DNA from: Basipetospora chlamydospora | Lineage: Eukaryota > Ascomycota > Sordariomycetes > Microascales | Reading direction: 5' to 3' | NCBI GenBank assembly: GCA_001599675.1 | Contig: BCHP01000004.1 | Span: 62,001 to 126,000, forward strand | DNA length: 64,000 bases | In this document: in pieces, positions 11,078-23,200 of the stretch | Layout: each line of letters begins with the position of its first letter | How positions within the stretch are numbered: the stretch's first letter is position 1 | Translations under genes and position numbers: made by a program | Notes under the pieces: generated by a model | What the model was told of the DNA's origin: nothing | The model's input: the letters and a program-made list of their open reading frames with translations, nothing else | The model's database searches: none

Positions 11078-12462
11078 CTTGACTTGTCTTGAGATGCTGT
11101 TACGGTATTTGCGAATGAGTGCCAGCTTATGCAGACAACTTAGGAACTTCCCCGTCGTGTCGTACAGCTTGGGCGGGGCCCTCTCAACCCCGCATTCGCG
11201 ATCCACTCAGGGCTTCTTCTACAGTGATATTTTTGCATCGGTTTATCGCATGTCGTGCCACGTCCCGGATAGTGGGGGAGGGGATGGGATGGCCGGCTAC
11301 ACATGGTCCAAGGATTAGTAGGGACGAGACCCCGGTTGTCATCGATGGCCGTTTTTCTCGCAGACAACCTGTTCTCGCCTTCTATCAATTTCCAGGAAGG
11401 AGTAGCCACTACTAAACGATGTAAGCTAAATCCAGAGTTGCCAGAGTTGGACTACAAGGTCATACACGCCCAGCGACTGACGACGTGATGATCCATTACC
11501 AGGGTTCCAAAAAGGGCCCTTTACAGACAGTACCACCCACGCTACTAGCCTTGCCCAGTAGGCAGCCAAAACGGGGATCGGGGTTCGCAGGCGGACTTGG
11601 CGTGTTCCGGCCTGAGGGATATATCCAGAGGTTCCCTGCTTGGCGACGGTGTGAGGGGGACGGCACAGCCATGTCAAGCCTTGGAGAATCAGAAGGTTGC
11701 AGGAGTTCTCATTTACCAAACATAAGCCACGACTTTCCATTCCCCCCGGGCAACTCACTGTTGTCTTATCAAAGTTATCCTGTAAAGCAGCGCGTCTTTC
11801 CAGGACAGCGTGCCAACTTTAAGCTATTTGTTTCCGTCCAGTGCTTAGTGCGAATTTTCAAGGCCGCCGACTTCGATATCTAGGTTCCTTAGATTGTAGT
11901 GAGGCTTCACAGGAGACCTGTAGCATCGATGTAAAATCGAGAAGCACGGAAAGAATATAGGAGACCGAGATCGAAGAGCTCACTAGCACAACGCCCCGAA
12001 CTAGGGCTATACGTTGACCATTATACTACCATCTACGGCGCAATATCTTGCTACTATAGGAAGTCCACTGAGAATCCATTGGTTTACTGTTTTCAAATGA
12101 ACGAGTGGTATTCCTGAATGCTCTTCGAATACGAACCCAGGCCGTGAAAAAAAAGAAACACCCGCTGGTAACATGAACTCTGCCCATTATTACACTGTAG
12201 AAACGATGGCGGAAGTCTATTCTTTGGGCATCTGCGACCGGTAACTCTATAGATCTATCTCCGAGGGAAGGCATTGGCCGACTTCGGAAAGAACGAACAC
12301 CAGAAAGTGTTGCCTAAAACTAGTACCGATGTTGGAATTTCGGGATACATTTGATCATCCTCTTCTTCTCACATTCTCCCTCTGTTGTCTGCGGTGAATC
12401 TCCTCCCTCCGTCGCTATCCAGCTCGACCTTTTGCCATCGTTGGCTACCCTACACCTTGGCA
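11078..12462. other. Intergenic, no gene seen
   Basis: No convincing coding sequence. A minus-strand stretch near 11960-12030 carries a box-A-like and a TTCGA element but does not fold as a tRNA (see rejected items). The right end (about 12350-12460) is pyrimidine-rich and would have been the promoter of the decayed gene that follows. Confidence 0.45.
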
Positions 12463-13960
12463 ATGATGGAGACATCTACTATCATCAACTCAAGCCCCGC
12501 ACCACCCTCTTCTCCTCCCCCTTCCTCTGCTCCTCTCGAACCCATGCGCCCAACAAAGCGCAAGATCACTAAGGGCGATGACTTCTCCAACCCCTTCCTC
12601 GGGGAGATGGGGTACGGCCCAGAAGTGAAGATCGATGCAGAGGTACTTGAAACCCTAAAGCCGCGAACAACCCTCCCGGACTCGACGATTCTTTACCTCG
12701 CGAACAAGGTGTTCAGAAGCATCAGGCCCCTCGCTATCTCCATTATGTGGGAGACTATCGTTATTGAGCTTCCTATGGTGGACGAGGAAGCTTTTATCGA
12801 CCAGCTTCAGGGACTTCCCATTTGTATAGAACGAAGCCCACTGTCCCTGCTCTATCACAATGGACCCCTTGCCGGTGCGTAGACGCGGGCTCGCGTTACT
12901 ACTCCCTACGCGACGCTTCTACATGACCTCAACGAGGAGACAACCGACTATATCGCCGACCATGATGGTAAGTAAATCTATCTTCTTCCATTGTAATCGT
13001 AAAACAACCACCGTATAATTATACTAATCCCTTTTGACAATTTAAGGAAGTTCTTCCCCGGGGTTATCATCGGCTCCACTAACAATGGGGCCATCGACAA
13101 CATGGTCACGGCCGGAGTCCTCCAGGAAGGTCAGTCCCGATGCCTCCTAAAGTCCTTCCATAACTAAGCGGAGCAGGACGAGAAGAATCCCGGTCTTCTT
13201 GGCAAGACCGACGCAAATGCTCAGGAGGTTTTCCAGGCGGTCCAGGGGCTTTCCGCGGACGGGGGCACCGGAACCCACATTGGCTTCCTGCGCCAGCGTG
13301 TAGGACCCACAGACTTCGGCCTCGTCCAGCTTGTGGATGACACCATATTCTCAAACGAGCTTATGGACATCCCCGTAAAGGCAAAGAAGTTGGTGTCCTT
13401 GGAGGAGCAGGTTCTGGGCGATCTTTACTGCATTGACTCCTTCGTGACAGGCGTCCAGTTGCTCAAGTCTTACGGCAAGAGGAACGTGCTGGAGTGGCGC
13501 GGGAGGAATCGGGGCGATCCAGACCTATACATCCCTCCAGGCGCTGAGCAGTCCATGCCCTTAGAAGATGTGGCCTACTTGCGTTTGAAGCAAGGGGCGT
13601 TCGTGACCAACGCACTCGGGATTGCGAGCAGTCCAAAGATCCGCGCTAGAGTCTGTGGATCGATGGTTGTTCGCGCCCAGCATCGGGACCAGCGGGGGGG
13701 GGGATATGTGTGGGATGATGCACTACGCTGACCTCCAGCGAAAATACGCCACTTCCAACGACGTTTTTCTCGTGTACGCAGATGCCATGGATGCCCTGAT
13801 CGAAGATGGCTGGAGTGTTGTTCCCGTGGAGGAAGGCATGGCCGATGAGAAGGAAGATGATGAGGGTGTGGAGGGTGGCAGTGAGCAGGAGGCGGAGAAC
13901 GCAGAGGATGACAGCGACGGTGACCAGCCGGCGGCCAAGAGGCAGAAGACTACTACATAG
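12463..13960 (+). pseudogene. Decayed gene of unknown family
   Basis: One reading frame runs from ATG 12463 to about 13690 with natural composition, interrupted by TAG 12880-12882 and TAA 13165-13167. An intron 12972-13046 (GTAAAT...TTAAG) is in phase with the flanks. The TAA could also be removed by a 39-bp intron (GTCAGT...CTAAG), which is very short. Near a run of ten G (13694-13703) the coding frame changes by one register, and the second frame then continues to TAG 13958-13960. The N-terminus is Pro/Ser-rich with a basic KRKITK; the C-terminus is acidic and ends in a nuclear-localisation-like AAKRQK. I recognise no domain. With two stops and a frame break it is probably a pseudogene. Confidence 0.5.
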
Positions 13961-15402
13961 TTAGAGTGGTCATGCTGGGAAATTACTTCACCCGAAGCAC
14001 ATCGAAATACGGAATATCGAATACAAAACCACTCCATCGGTAGTAGTTCGCCCTAATGTTTACATTTAACAATATAGCCATACGTTTTCCATGGTACTCT
14101 GCTACTATACTGGCCTTGCCTAAACTAACCTGTCATGCCATGACACTATCAAGATTCCTTGGGTGGGAGTGGCATGTCAAGTTGCAACTCTCACGCACCT
14201 TTGCCCTCGGTAGTGATCTACGCCAATGTTACGCTGAGCTAGTCGAGATGCAGCACAAGATTGCGATAACTTTCGGGGTGACGAGGATCTTACTGCTCCC
14301 TCGAGAATTTCGAATGCGTGAGTTCACGTAGTCGAGCGAGCGCAGGAGGGAGGCGCTCTGCCAGCCCTCGGTTCGGTACCCTTGCTCTTTAAGATCAAGA
14401 CGCCCAGCTACACATTCGTCAACCCCCTTGGAGAACCCTCCCTCGAAGACATTGGATGTAGACGATACAAGATTGCCCTGGACAATGCGTTACATATTGT
14501 CGCCCAGCGCCCCAAGAAGCGCCCCTACAAAGCCCTACTCGCGACTATCGTCAGGTCCTTCTCCTATCTAGATGCACAAGCAGGCTACTAGTAAAAGTCT
14601 CGACTACGCAATACAGCCGAAAATCCAGGGCTTTGCAGCCGAGGCCCCTCACTATCCTCGGGAGGAATATGTACGGTGATATTCGTGGGACAGGGTATTG
14701 AATCCTGCGGAGGCACGGCCGTCGTCCCTCGGGGCGCTCCCTCAGCACGTTGGGCACTTGGGACGTTCCGGTTTGTAGTGTTGCGGGTGGGAATATTTTG
14801 ATTTCCGAGGAGCTCTGACAGGGGTGCAGTAGAGGATTAGACAGGGTTGAGCTCTTTCTCAGGGTCTGTGGGGCAGCTGTGGTGGCGGTGTATGAGAGGG
14901 CGTCGAGAGTGATATTGAGACTCTGGAGATGGCGAAGAGTGAGCACGACCCCTCCTAGGCTGAACCCGGACTCCACACTCCATATCCTGCTCGTCTCGCC
15001 GTCCTGCACACAAGAAATAAGAGTCGTGTTAGCCTGACCGCATTGCTGGGATCTAGGGGTGAACGATGGACCCCTGGCACTCCTCCGGGTGTTCTCGAGG
15101 CACAGCTGGCGCCCGGGATCGCACTAGGGCGGCGCTGATCTTGAGGAGGCGCGAGGGGCGATCTGGGAGCGTAGAGGAGGGTGACACTGCGAGGTGTCAA
15201 GAATCGGATCTACGCCGAGGCATCTGGAATTGCTGCCCCATTTTCCCTGAGGGGTCAAGGGGATGCATGCAGGGAGACAGAGTTGCATCTACCAAGCTAC
15301 CCTGCGAGGTGTTGCATCGCATGTGACGCCAAGTAGCTGTTGTATGTGCTATTGTTGGATGTATGAAAGGGCGCGATGAGGAGGGAGGTGAGACTGTGGC
15401 GA

Positions 15403-15434
15403 GGTACGAGTACGAGTACGAGGAGGAGGAGGAG
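15403..15434. repeat. Simple repeat, GTACGA then GGA units
   Basis: Three GTACGA-like units are followed by four GGA (AGG) units. Confidence 0.6.
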
Positions 15435-17338
15435 TATTTCCACCCAAGAATGATACTCTCACTGTCTTGGCCATGATGTTACCCTGGTGGAATAAGGTTG
15501 ACAAGGAAGAATTTTCATCTCATCTTAATCCTCATATCCAGTGTCTCTGTTGTGCATTCTGCTTGAGGGCTGAACGCCGAGTAGCGCTCTTGGGCGGGGG
15601 AACAAGCATTGATGCAACCTCCTACTCCGGTATTTCCCGAGCCGGGCTGAGAGGGCAGAGTTGGCCTCGAACAGCATTGCCTGGCGAGTGGTCTCCGGCG
15701 CTGTGGAAGGAAACATACCCCGGAAAATACCACCCCGCTGTCTATTAAGACGTACGGAGTAAGTCTTGCCTATAGACTATGTTCCATGGATAACGTCCCA
15801 GGGACTAGCATGAACACCTCGTGTGGCCCATCACCAGCTCGCTCACCTGGTACAACGGCGCCTTCCCGCATGGAGCTCCGGACGACATACCTTGTACAAT
15901 ACAGGTGATCACCCGCGTGGCCTGGCGGAAGTGGAGTCCAGCAGACCAGTGGAGACTCGCAGCTCGCTCCCTCCTTGCTGCGGTGTCCATTGTCCAGTCC
16001 AGTTGTCCTTGCTTTCGCGACCTTGACCGGATGCTCGTAAGAGTCGCGCGTCGTATCCACCCTCCCATTCCCATCCTCCACTGCCATATCACCGATCCTT
16101 GCCACAGCGGGGCCTGGCAATATTTCGCGGACACTTGAGTCTCAACGGGGGCGTGTCTCCGTAGCGTCTTACCACATCCTGACGTATCAGAGACCCGCGC
16201 ACCGGCCTGACCACCGGTGAGCTAGGCGACTGGGGCTCTCGATAACCGGGGGAGAGGATATCTGGGGTATAGTGTCGGAATGGTCTGATTTTGCCCCAGA
16301 CCGGCCCCCCCGCAGAGGAGCAGATCTGGTGGCTCTTGGGTGGCGCGTCCTGACATCTTGGCATCGTCTTATTTCTACCCCCGTAATTTCGCAGGTCCCG
16401 ATTCAATAGCCCAGGAATATTCCCCAGCTTTTCAGGCGTGTTGCAGGTGGGAAAAACCCCACATTACGAGTATACATACAGATATGGGCTTCTCGCCTCC
16501 TCTCGCGACGGGGACGCTTAGCCCAAAGGGGAAACCCTTCCGAAGAGGTGAATCGCTGGTTCTTCGGCAGCCACACGCAGTCCTGCAGAGTTGCTGCACG
16601 ACAATTCTGTATCTGGGGCCCACGATTGGCTACTACTGACAGGGGAGTCTACGGGCTGCGTCGGGTGTGACTGTCCAAAAATTGGTGTGAGGAGGGACAA
16701 GTGCCGGAGAGACCGTGGGCGAGCCCTGGAATGGACAAAAATGAGGGAACGAGGATGACGCGGAATATCCCGTGAGGGTAGAAACCAGTCCGCCATCGTA
16801 TCGCTCTTCTGCCGCTTTCTGCAGCCTTGTTCAAACCAGGTTCGATCTCCGTCCTCACTCACGGATAGATGTTGGTCGTTTTGCGGGGGAAAGATGGGAA
16901 AAGAAGGAGGAATAAGTGGAACGGTGGGACTGGCGCTGGAACTATTAGGAGGGCCCTCAACGGATAAGCCGATCGCGGGGGAAGCAGCCCACAAGACGTG
17001 TCCTGACCTGTTGAGGGGGGTCCGATGTCGATGAGACACGATGAATATCATCGGACAGTCATCGCGGAGAGAGGTGGTGAGATTCGCGAGAGATACTGCT
17101 TTGAATCGTGCCAGTACGACTTTACCTGCCCTTAATCCTCCCGTGCTCCGCAGTGGTAGTAGTAAAACAACGCGAAATGAATGCCCTGCGAATCCTTCCA
17201 TGCACCAGCGGGATCCCTCCTAAACACCGAGCTCGTTGACATGAGCGCACTAACCCCCAGCTCAAGCCACCAACAAGAGGTACGGAGTACACCAAGCCTC
17301 CGACGACACTCTGCAGTAGCAGGATCTGGCCTTTCGGA

Positions 17339-17370
17339 TGTGTGTACGAGTATGTGTGTGTGTGTATGTG
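17339..17370. repeat. TG microsatellite
   Basis: An interrupted run of TG dinucleotides (longest pure part about seven units) on the + strand. Confidence 0.7.
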
Positions 17371-17997
17371 ACCCCCGGCAGTGGCTCCAGTCTTCTCCCC
17401 GCTCCGGCACCGTGGGAGAGGGGAAGACAGCCGAGGCAACTTTCCGAACCCCTGGAGTCCCCCCGCTGGATCTGGGTAGTCTTCCGAATACCCCGCACGA
17501 CACTACATCCAAAGAGGTAGTGAGCTAAGATTAAAGTTGCCGAGTCTTAACTTCCCTCGCCACGGTTGGATGCGGTCTGCAGTCCGCAGTCTTCTTTGGT
17601 GTGTGGAGGTGGCCTCGATCAACCTCGTATCCTTGGCCTCGCCGCCCCTCGGCCTAGGCAGCTAGCTCGACTGGTGGGTGGAGATAGCTTGCCTTTTCTT
17701 ACGGGTTTTCGCCTTGGGTAGTATGGGGTAATACGGGGTAAGAGGGGGAAGGACCATGGTACGGGGTATGGGGTAGTAAGGTAGCAGACTCCCTTCGTCT
17801 GGGGATACATAAAGATTCTCTGTTCCCTTTCCATATTCTGCTTGTTTATTCTCTCTCCAGGCGAACTCGGACGGACAAGATCTGGATTCACACCTCAACG
17901 ACCTCCCAAGTCCGATCCCAATCCAGAGAACAAACCTCAAAGCCATCAACACACAAAGTACGAAGAGTGCCCGCGCAAGGCAAAACCACCATTCACA

Positions 17998-19786
17998 ATG
18001 GATCGCGACTCGGAAAAGGCCGCCGCGGAGTTTGGCCCCAAGGCCGAATCCTACTCCTCTGATGCCCAGGATGCCGCCCTCCTGGACGTCGACCCGGCCG
18101 AGCAGAAGCGCATCACCCGCCGCATTGATCGCCGCCTCGTCACCATGGTCGGCGCGCTGTACTGCGTCTCGCTCATGGACAGGACCAACTTGTCCGCCGC
18201 CTCCATCGCCGGTATGCAGCAGGAGCTGCTGCTCTACATCGGGAACCGATACGTGAGTACATCCTTGGCATCCGACAGGGCCGACGCCTACCTCAATGGC
18301 TGGCGCGGGTGTGAACTCAGACTAATGTGTGTCCGTGTGGACTTTTAGAGCGTCGTTACCCTCGTCTTCTTTGTCACCTACACCGTCTTCCAGCCCCCAT
18401 CCACCATTGTCGTCCGCAAGCTCGGCCCCCGCATCCATCTTGCCACCATCACCCTTCTCTGGGGCGCCGTCATGATCGGCATGGGCTTCGTCAAGAAATG
18501 GGAGGAACTCGCCGCCCTGCGCCTGGTCCTGGGTCTCCTCGAAGCCGGCTTCTTCCCTAGCTGCGTCTACCTACTGAGCACGTGGTATACTCGATGTGAG
18601 TGTCTTCCTCCCTGTAACTGGCCGGAGACAAAGGAGACCCTGAATTCCCGTGACTAATGATAGAACAGATGAGGTCGGAAAGCGGTATTCGTGCTTCTAC
18701 ATCCTTGGATGCGTCGCCTCCGCCTTTGCTGGTATCCTCGCCTATGGTGTACGTCAGAACATGCCTCAATTCTCTCCCGCAAACCTGCGGGCGCCGCCCC
18801 TATCCAATGGACTACTAACGCTTTCTCGGAACAACAGCTTATGCACATGGACGGGCTCGCCAACCTCACGGGCTGGCGCTGGATCTTCATTATCGAGGGC
18901 GTCATTACCTGCGTCCTCGCCGTCGCCTCCTACTGGCTCCTCGTCGACTTCCCGGACTCTACCCGCAAGGAGTGGTCCTTCCTCTCGCCCCGGGAGAAGT
19001 CCATCGTCGTGGCCCGCGTCAACGCCGACCGTGGTGACGTCAAGATCACTCCCTACTCCGCGCGCCAGTTCTTCGGCTCCGCCCTCGACTTCAAGATCTG
19101 GGGGTTCGCCATGGTCTTCTTTGGGAGCACCACCATCACCTACTCGCTCGCGTACTTCCTGCCCATCATCCTGAACCTGAACATGGGTTTCGACGTCGGC
19201 ACTTCGCAGTGCCTCGTGGCGCCGCCGTACACCTTTGCTGGCATCATCATGTTCCTCACCGGCTGGGCGGGTGATAGGTACAAGATGCGCGGCCCGATCA
19301 TCATCTTCAACATGGTTCTCTGCATCATCGGCCTTGCCATCATGGGGTGGACCGAGTCCTCTGCCGTGCGCTACTTTGGCGTCTTCCTCACCACCGCCGG
19401 CGCCAACTCCAACATCCCCGCTGCCATGTCGTACCAGGCGAACAACATCCGCGGCCAGTGGAAGCGTGCCTTCTGCAGCGCCACCCTCGTCGGTATGGGT
19501 GGAATCGGTGGTATCGCTGGCAGCTTGGTCTTCAGGGCCCAGGACGCCCCGGAGTATATCCCCGGCCTGTGGGCCTGCATCGCCTGCTGCCTCCTTAACA
19601 TCACCATTGTCTGCCTTATGAGCGTGTACTTCCGCGCCCAGAACAAGAAGGCCGACCGCGGCGAGGTTATGATCGAGGCTGACGAGGTGAGTGCCCCCCA
19701 CGCTTCCTATTCAACCCCTGCGAATCTGCGTGCTAACCTGTTTCGATTAGGACGAGTCTCAACCCGACTTCCGCTACACCATCTAA
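17998..19786 (+). CDS. MFS transporter, anion:cation symporter (Dal5/allantoate permease-like)
   Basis: Exons 17998-18252, 18349-18595, 18669-18748, 18838-19686 and 19751-19786 join in phase to 488 residues. After a hydrophilic N-terminus, MDRTNLSAASIAGM marks the end of TM1, and FQPPSTIVVRKLGPR, a long TM6-TM7 loop with PYSARQFFGSALDFKIWGFA, and a second-half GWAGDRYKMRGP follow the order of the fungal ACS family (Dal5, nicotinate and pantothenate carriers). Twelve membrane segments can be traced. Substrates are probably small organic anions such as allantoate, ureidosuccinate or vitamins, but the exact one cannot be read from sequence. The last exon adds only a short hydrophilic tail (DESQPDFRYTI). 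Plasma membrane location expected. Confidence 0.9.
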
Positions 19787-20211
19787 TGATAATACCCGGC
19801 GAATTGCAACTGTTTGGAGTTGGTATATGGCGATACGACTGAGACGAGAAGAGGATATTGATAGGTTCCAGGAATGTGGTCCTTGAGATTTCCGTTATGG
19901 TTGGATGGAGAATTTGTTGAATACCCGTTATGAATATAGTGCTTTTGATATTCCAATATAGCGAACTCTTCCTCTACCAACCTGTGGATAATACTGAATT
20001 GTAACACATGTAGCGACTTGGTCAAACATATGGTTACCCTCGCCAGGCATCTTGTAGCCTTCGCAACCCATCGTACAACATAACAGACCGGGAGCCAGTC
20101 CCGACTCCCAGGTGTGTGGATGATTTCGTGCAGCTCACTGATGTCTGCACTCGTACATGCCGAAAGCCTTGCTGTTATGCATCCACCGGTAACACCGTAC
20201 CGCTAGAAGCT
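19787..20211. other. Intergenic between convergent genes
   Basis: Holds the 3' ends of the MFS gene (+) and the cupredoxin gene (-). No gene seen. Confidence 0.5.
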
Positions 20212-21016
20212 TCATGCCGCGGCTTCGGCAGCAGGCGTCTCTGCAGCTAGAGTCTCTTGAGCCGGGGGTACCTCTTCGACCGGGGGTGCCTCTTCAGCAG
20301 GGGGTGCCTCGACCGGCGGAGCCCCACCACCAGGCGGCCCTCCACCCTCCTCCTCAGGTGGCGGCGAATCAAACGCGGCAGCCTCGATGGGGATTTGGCC
20401 AACAATCCCTCCAGATACAACCGTCCCGTCGATGTTGGCGGGAGCACCGAGAGCCAACCTGGCATGCCTCACAAGTTGATCCGGACTCGTGCTAGAGCAG
20501 AATTAGTATGCGATTCTCGACCCGAAACCCCAATGGCAAGGGACGAAAGGAATGGAATGGTACTCACGGATTCACCACCATGACCTGCCCCTCGAGACAA
20601 TGCGGCCCCGTAGCGCAGTAAAGAAACATGGGTCCCGGACTCGTGACGGGCATACTGAAGACCCCCACCGTAGTCTGCCCGCTTTGGAACGGTATATGCC
20701 CGCTGTGAATCGCTCCAGGCAGCGTGGCCTGGAGGGGCTGGCACGCCACCGCCTCGGACGACTGCGTGACGGTGTGGTTCCCCGAGCTGAACTGGAACTG
20801 CACCACGTCGCCAACCTGCGCGTGTACCGTGTTCGGGATGAATGTGTCCTGCGGTCCGCCGACGACGACGGTATGTACTCGGGGTAGGCGGAGGCCGATG
20901 TTGATGGTGGGGGGCCTGACGAAGCCGCCTAAGCCGATAGCGGAGAGCCCGTGGGAGAGGGGCGTCGGGAGCGCGGCGGCTGTCGTCGCGAGGAGGGCGA
21001 TGTACTTGAACCTCAT
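20212..21016 (-). CDS. Secreted cupredoxin-fold protein with Pro/Glu/Ala-rich tail
   Basis: Exons 20568-21016 and 20212-20491 (minus) join in phase to 242 residues. The start ATG at 21016 gives a signal peptide (MRFKYIALLATTAAALPTP). The core resembles fungal extracellular plastocyanin-like proteins: VGDVVQFQFSSGNHTVTQSS carries the first copper-site-like His and MFLYCATGPHCLEGQVMVVNP the Cys, His and Met positions. The last 45 residues are built from variations on a PPVEE/PPAEE theme. The tail ends in small residues but has no convincing hydrophobic GPI signal. Function of such proteins is mostly unknown; some are cell-wall or infection-related. An in-frame extension upstream of 21016 lacks the signal peptide and is not preferred. 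Confidence 0.8.
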
Positions 21017-23200
21017 GCTGGCGGTGAATGCGAGAGGCCCGTGGAGAAAGAATCGAGTCGGCCAGGTTCGGAACAGCGAACGATGGAAGCTGGAAGTATT
21101 GAAAGGACCAACGTCCAAGATTATGTTCAAAGAAAGTACGCCGGTCTACAGCTGTGAAATCGCGTCTCAGACGGAAAAGAATGCCAAACAATACACTAAG
21201 ATTATATACTTGCAAATGGGAATGAATTCACTGATCCTGGGCGCCGGGCAGATCATATAAGACGAGACGGCCACCACCCCTGGGATCCCCGAAATGGCGG
21301 GGCGCTGCATGATGAAGAGATTTTGTCTTGTTGTAGGACACCGGGCCGTTACTCTTCGCCCCGACCTTTCAAAGGACGACCTACGAGTCTAGGATGTGCT
21401 TCCATCACGTCCTCCATCGCCAGCTCTTCTGGTTCTGGAACTTTTAGACCCCCAGTAGTGTTACAGCCTGGTCGCCGTCGCACCCAATGTGTTAGAAGAT
21501 CAATTGTGGGGAACAAGATCTAGAACTGTGCAGATCGACAATCGAACTAGCGATTATTGTACATATACGAGTACAGGAACGATTACCAACGCCCAGAACG
21601 ATCTACAAGTACCATGCCGGGCGATGGGACTGGTCTGCCCACCTCAGATGGGGCCTGACGTGTTTCTGACCCGGTGGGGGGAAAGCGGGGGTGAGCGGGA
21701 GACGGGGAGGGGGCGGGGGTGGAGTCCAGGAGCATGTCGGCAAATGATGGAGCGGACGCCAGCTGAGAAGGAAAGCAAAAGTGAAGGAGGACACGCTGCT
21801 GTTTCACTCATGTCTTACGTCTTCCGTCCAGCATACGTAGTGCGCCATAGTCCTTCGGCTTCAACTTCCCTTCCAGGACGGGAGGCAGGGGAAGCAGGGG
21901 AGGCAGGGGAAACAGGCGTACGAGATGGAGGAATGAGTGAGCTGCGTGGCATTGGCGACTGTGCGCGATTCTTGTTGCTTTCGATTTTTCTTTCCTGCCG
22001 GGTCTAGATCGTCTTTGTCTCTAGCTAAATATGTCCTCCTAGCCTATTAAAATATCCAGGAAAACATCGAAGTAGGCCGGCACCCGTAAAAAGAGCACCA
22101 GCTATCTAGAAGACCGCTCTGTACGCTTCCGCACCCTTTCTAGATCACCCTTATGGATCGTCCAAACCGGGTAAATAGATCGGCCAGATCCATGTCGCTT
22201 CGTCTTGTACCACACGTCCTGGATCTCATCGTGTTTCAAGCATGACTCGCGCATTTTCCCAGGCCAAGATCCATCAAGTTTCAGTTACTTACGGGCATAT
22301 TTTCAATTGCAGCTGCCGCTCCTACCTGCCTATCATTCCATAGCCTGGGTTGGAATGGACTCGCTGCTCGTGGAATTTGCGCCCTTCCAGGATAGTTACG
22401 ATAAGGACAATAGCTGAATCAAGACATCTCGCAGCCGGCCGAGACTATTCATACCCGCCCGAAGTTCCCGTGGAAAAGTGGAAAGATAGCGGCCATTTTC
22501 ATAACCTTCCCCTCTCGGGCGGGTGTTCCATGACCTCTGCTAAGGTGCGGTCTCCTAGATTCTTTTTTTTCTTCCTAGATTGAGGACAATATCTAGTCGG
22601 CCAGCGAGTACTAGGCAAGCAAGTTGGTGGATGGTGCATGTACAGGTCTGCCGGCTATAACTTGTTTCCCGTATGTATTCCCTAGGTATCTCCTCGAGCC
22701 CGAGACCTTCCCTGAGTGGATTAGCCAGCAGGCCAAAGGGATACGTGCAACAGTCTTGAATCGGTAGTTCCGTTCCTCGATGGCTGGTTTCTTTTTCAAC
22801 CTGTCGTGTGGCGCCACGGATGAACAGTTGGAAGGTCACCAGCTTTCTCGTCCACCCGTTCCCGCGGTCCTACCGCCACTACCAACACCCTTGGAGACGA
22901 GGAAATGCTTGATAACCGGGGGGCCTTTCCTTGGTACTTTTCTCCTGAGGGCTAACAGACTTAAAGTGATACGCCCTCCTAAGGTAAAAGGCCCACTCGC
23001 GATAGCACGTAGAGACCAGAAGAAACGACGGAGCACGGCCGACCTCATGTCGGCGGGAATAATCAACGTATATGGTCTATACTCTTCAGGAGCTGAGACT
23101 CTCTAGTCTAACTAATTTTTTCTGATTCAAACCAGCACTCTACAGTCGTGTTACGATACGCACCCTGGCTAGTCGCCCGCCAACTACACAACGTCTTCCC
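21017..23200. other. Intergenic, no gene seen
   Basis: Upstream side of the cupredoxin gene, then sequence with only short frames. A G-rich 9-bp minisatellite lies at 21883-21915. No RNA gene or mobile-element ORF recognised. Confidence 0.45.
21883..21915. repeat. Nine-base minisatellite (GCAGGGGAR)
   Basis: Three to four tandem copies of GCAGGGGAA/GCAGGGGAG, followed by a decayed copy. Confidence 0.6.

Larger units (their letters stand above)
13961..17997. other. Four-kilobase gene-poor stretch
   Basis: Many short overlapping frames, none with recognisable domains. A fragment at 14370-14590 (+) is mildly coding-like (SLEDIGCRRYKIALDNA) but has no start or partner exons that I can define. 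Simple repeats occur at 15403-15434 and 17339-17370. From about 17800 on it is the promoter and leader of the MFS gene. Confidence 0.4.

Noticed and set aside
11960..12045. tRNA-like element on the minus strand (box-A-like TAGTATAATGG and a TTCGATC element)
   Set aside because: No acceptor stem and no T-stem can be formed, and the anticodon loop lacks T33. Not a functional tRNA.
16518..17201. 227-codon minus frame
   Set aside because: Ser/Pro/Arg-rich text without domain, start context or splice partners; consistent with chance.
18766..19701. 311-codon minus frame over the ACS transporter
   Set aside because: His/Asp/Glu-rich shadow without membrane segments; the + strand exons are clearly the real gene.
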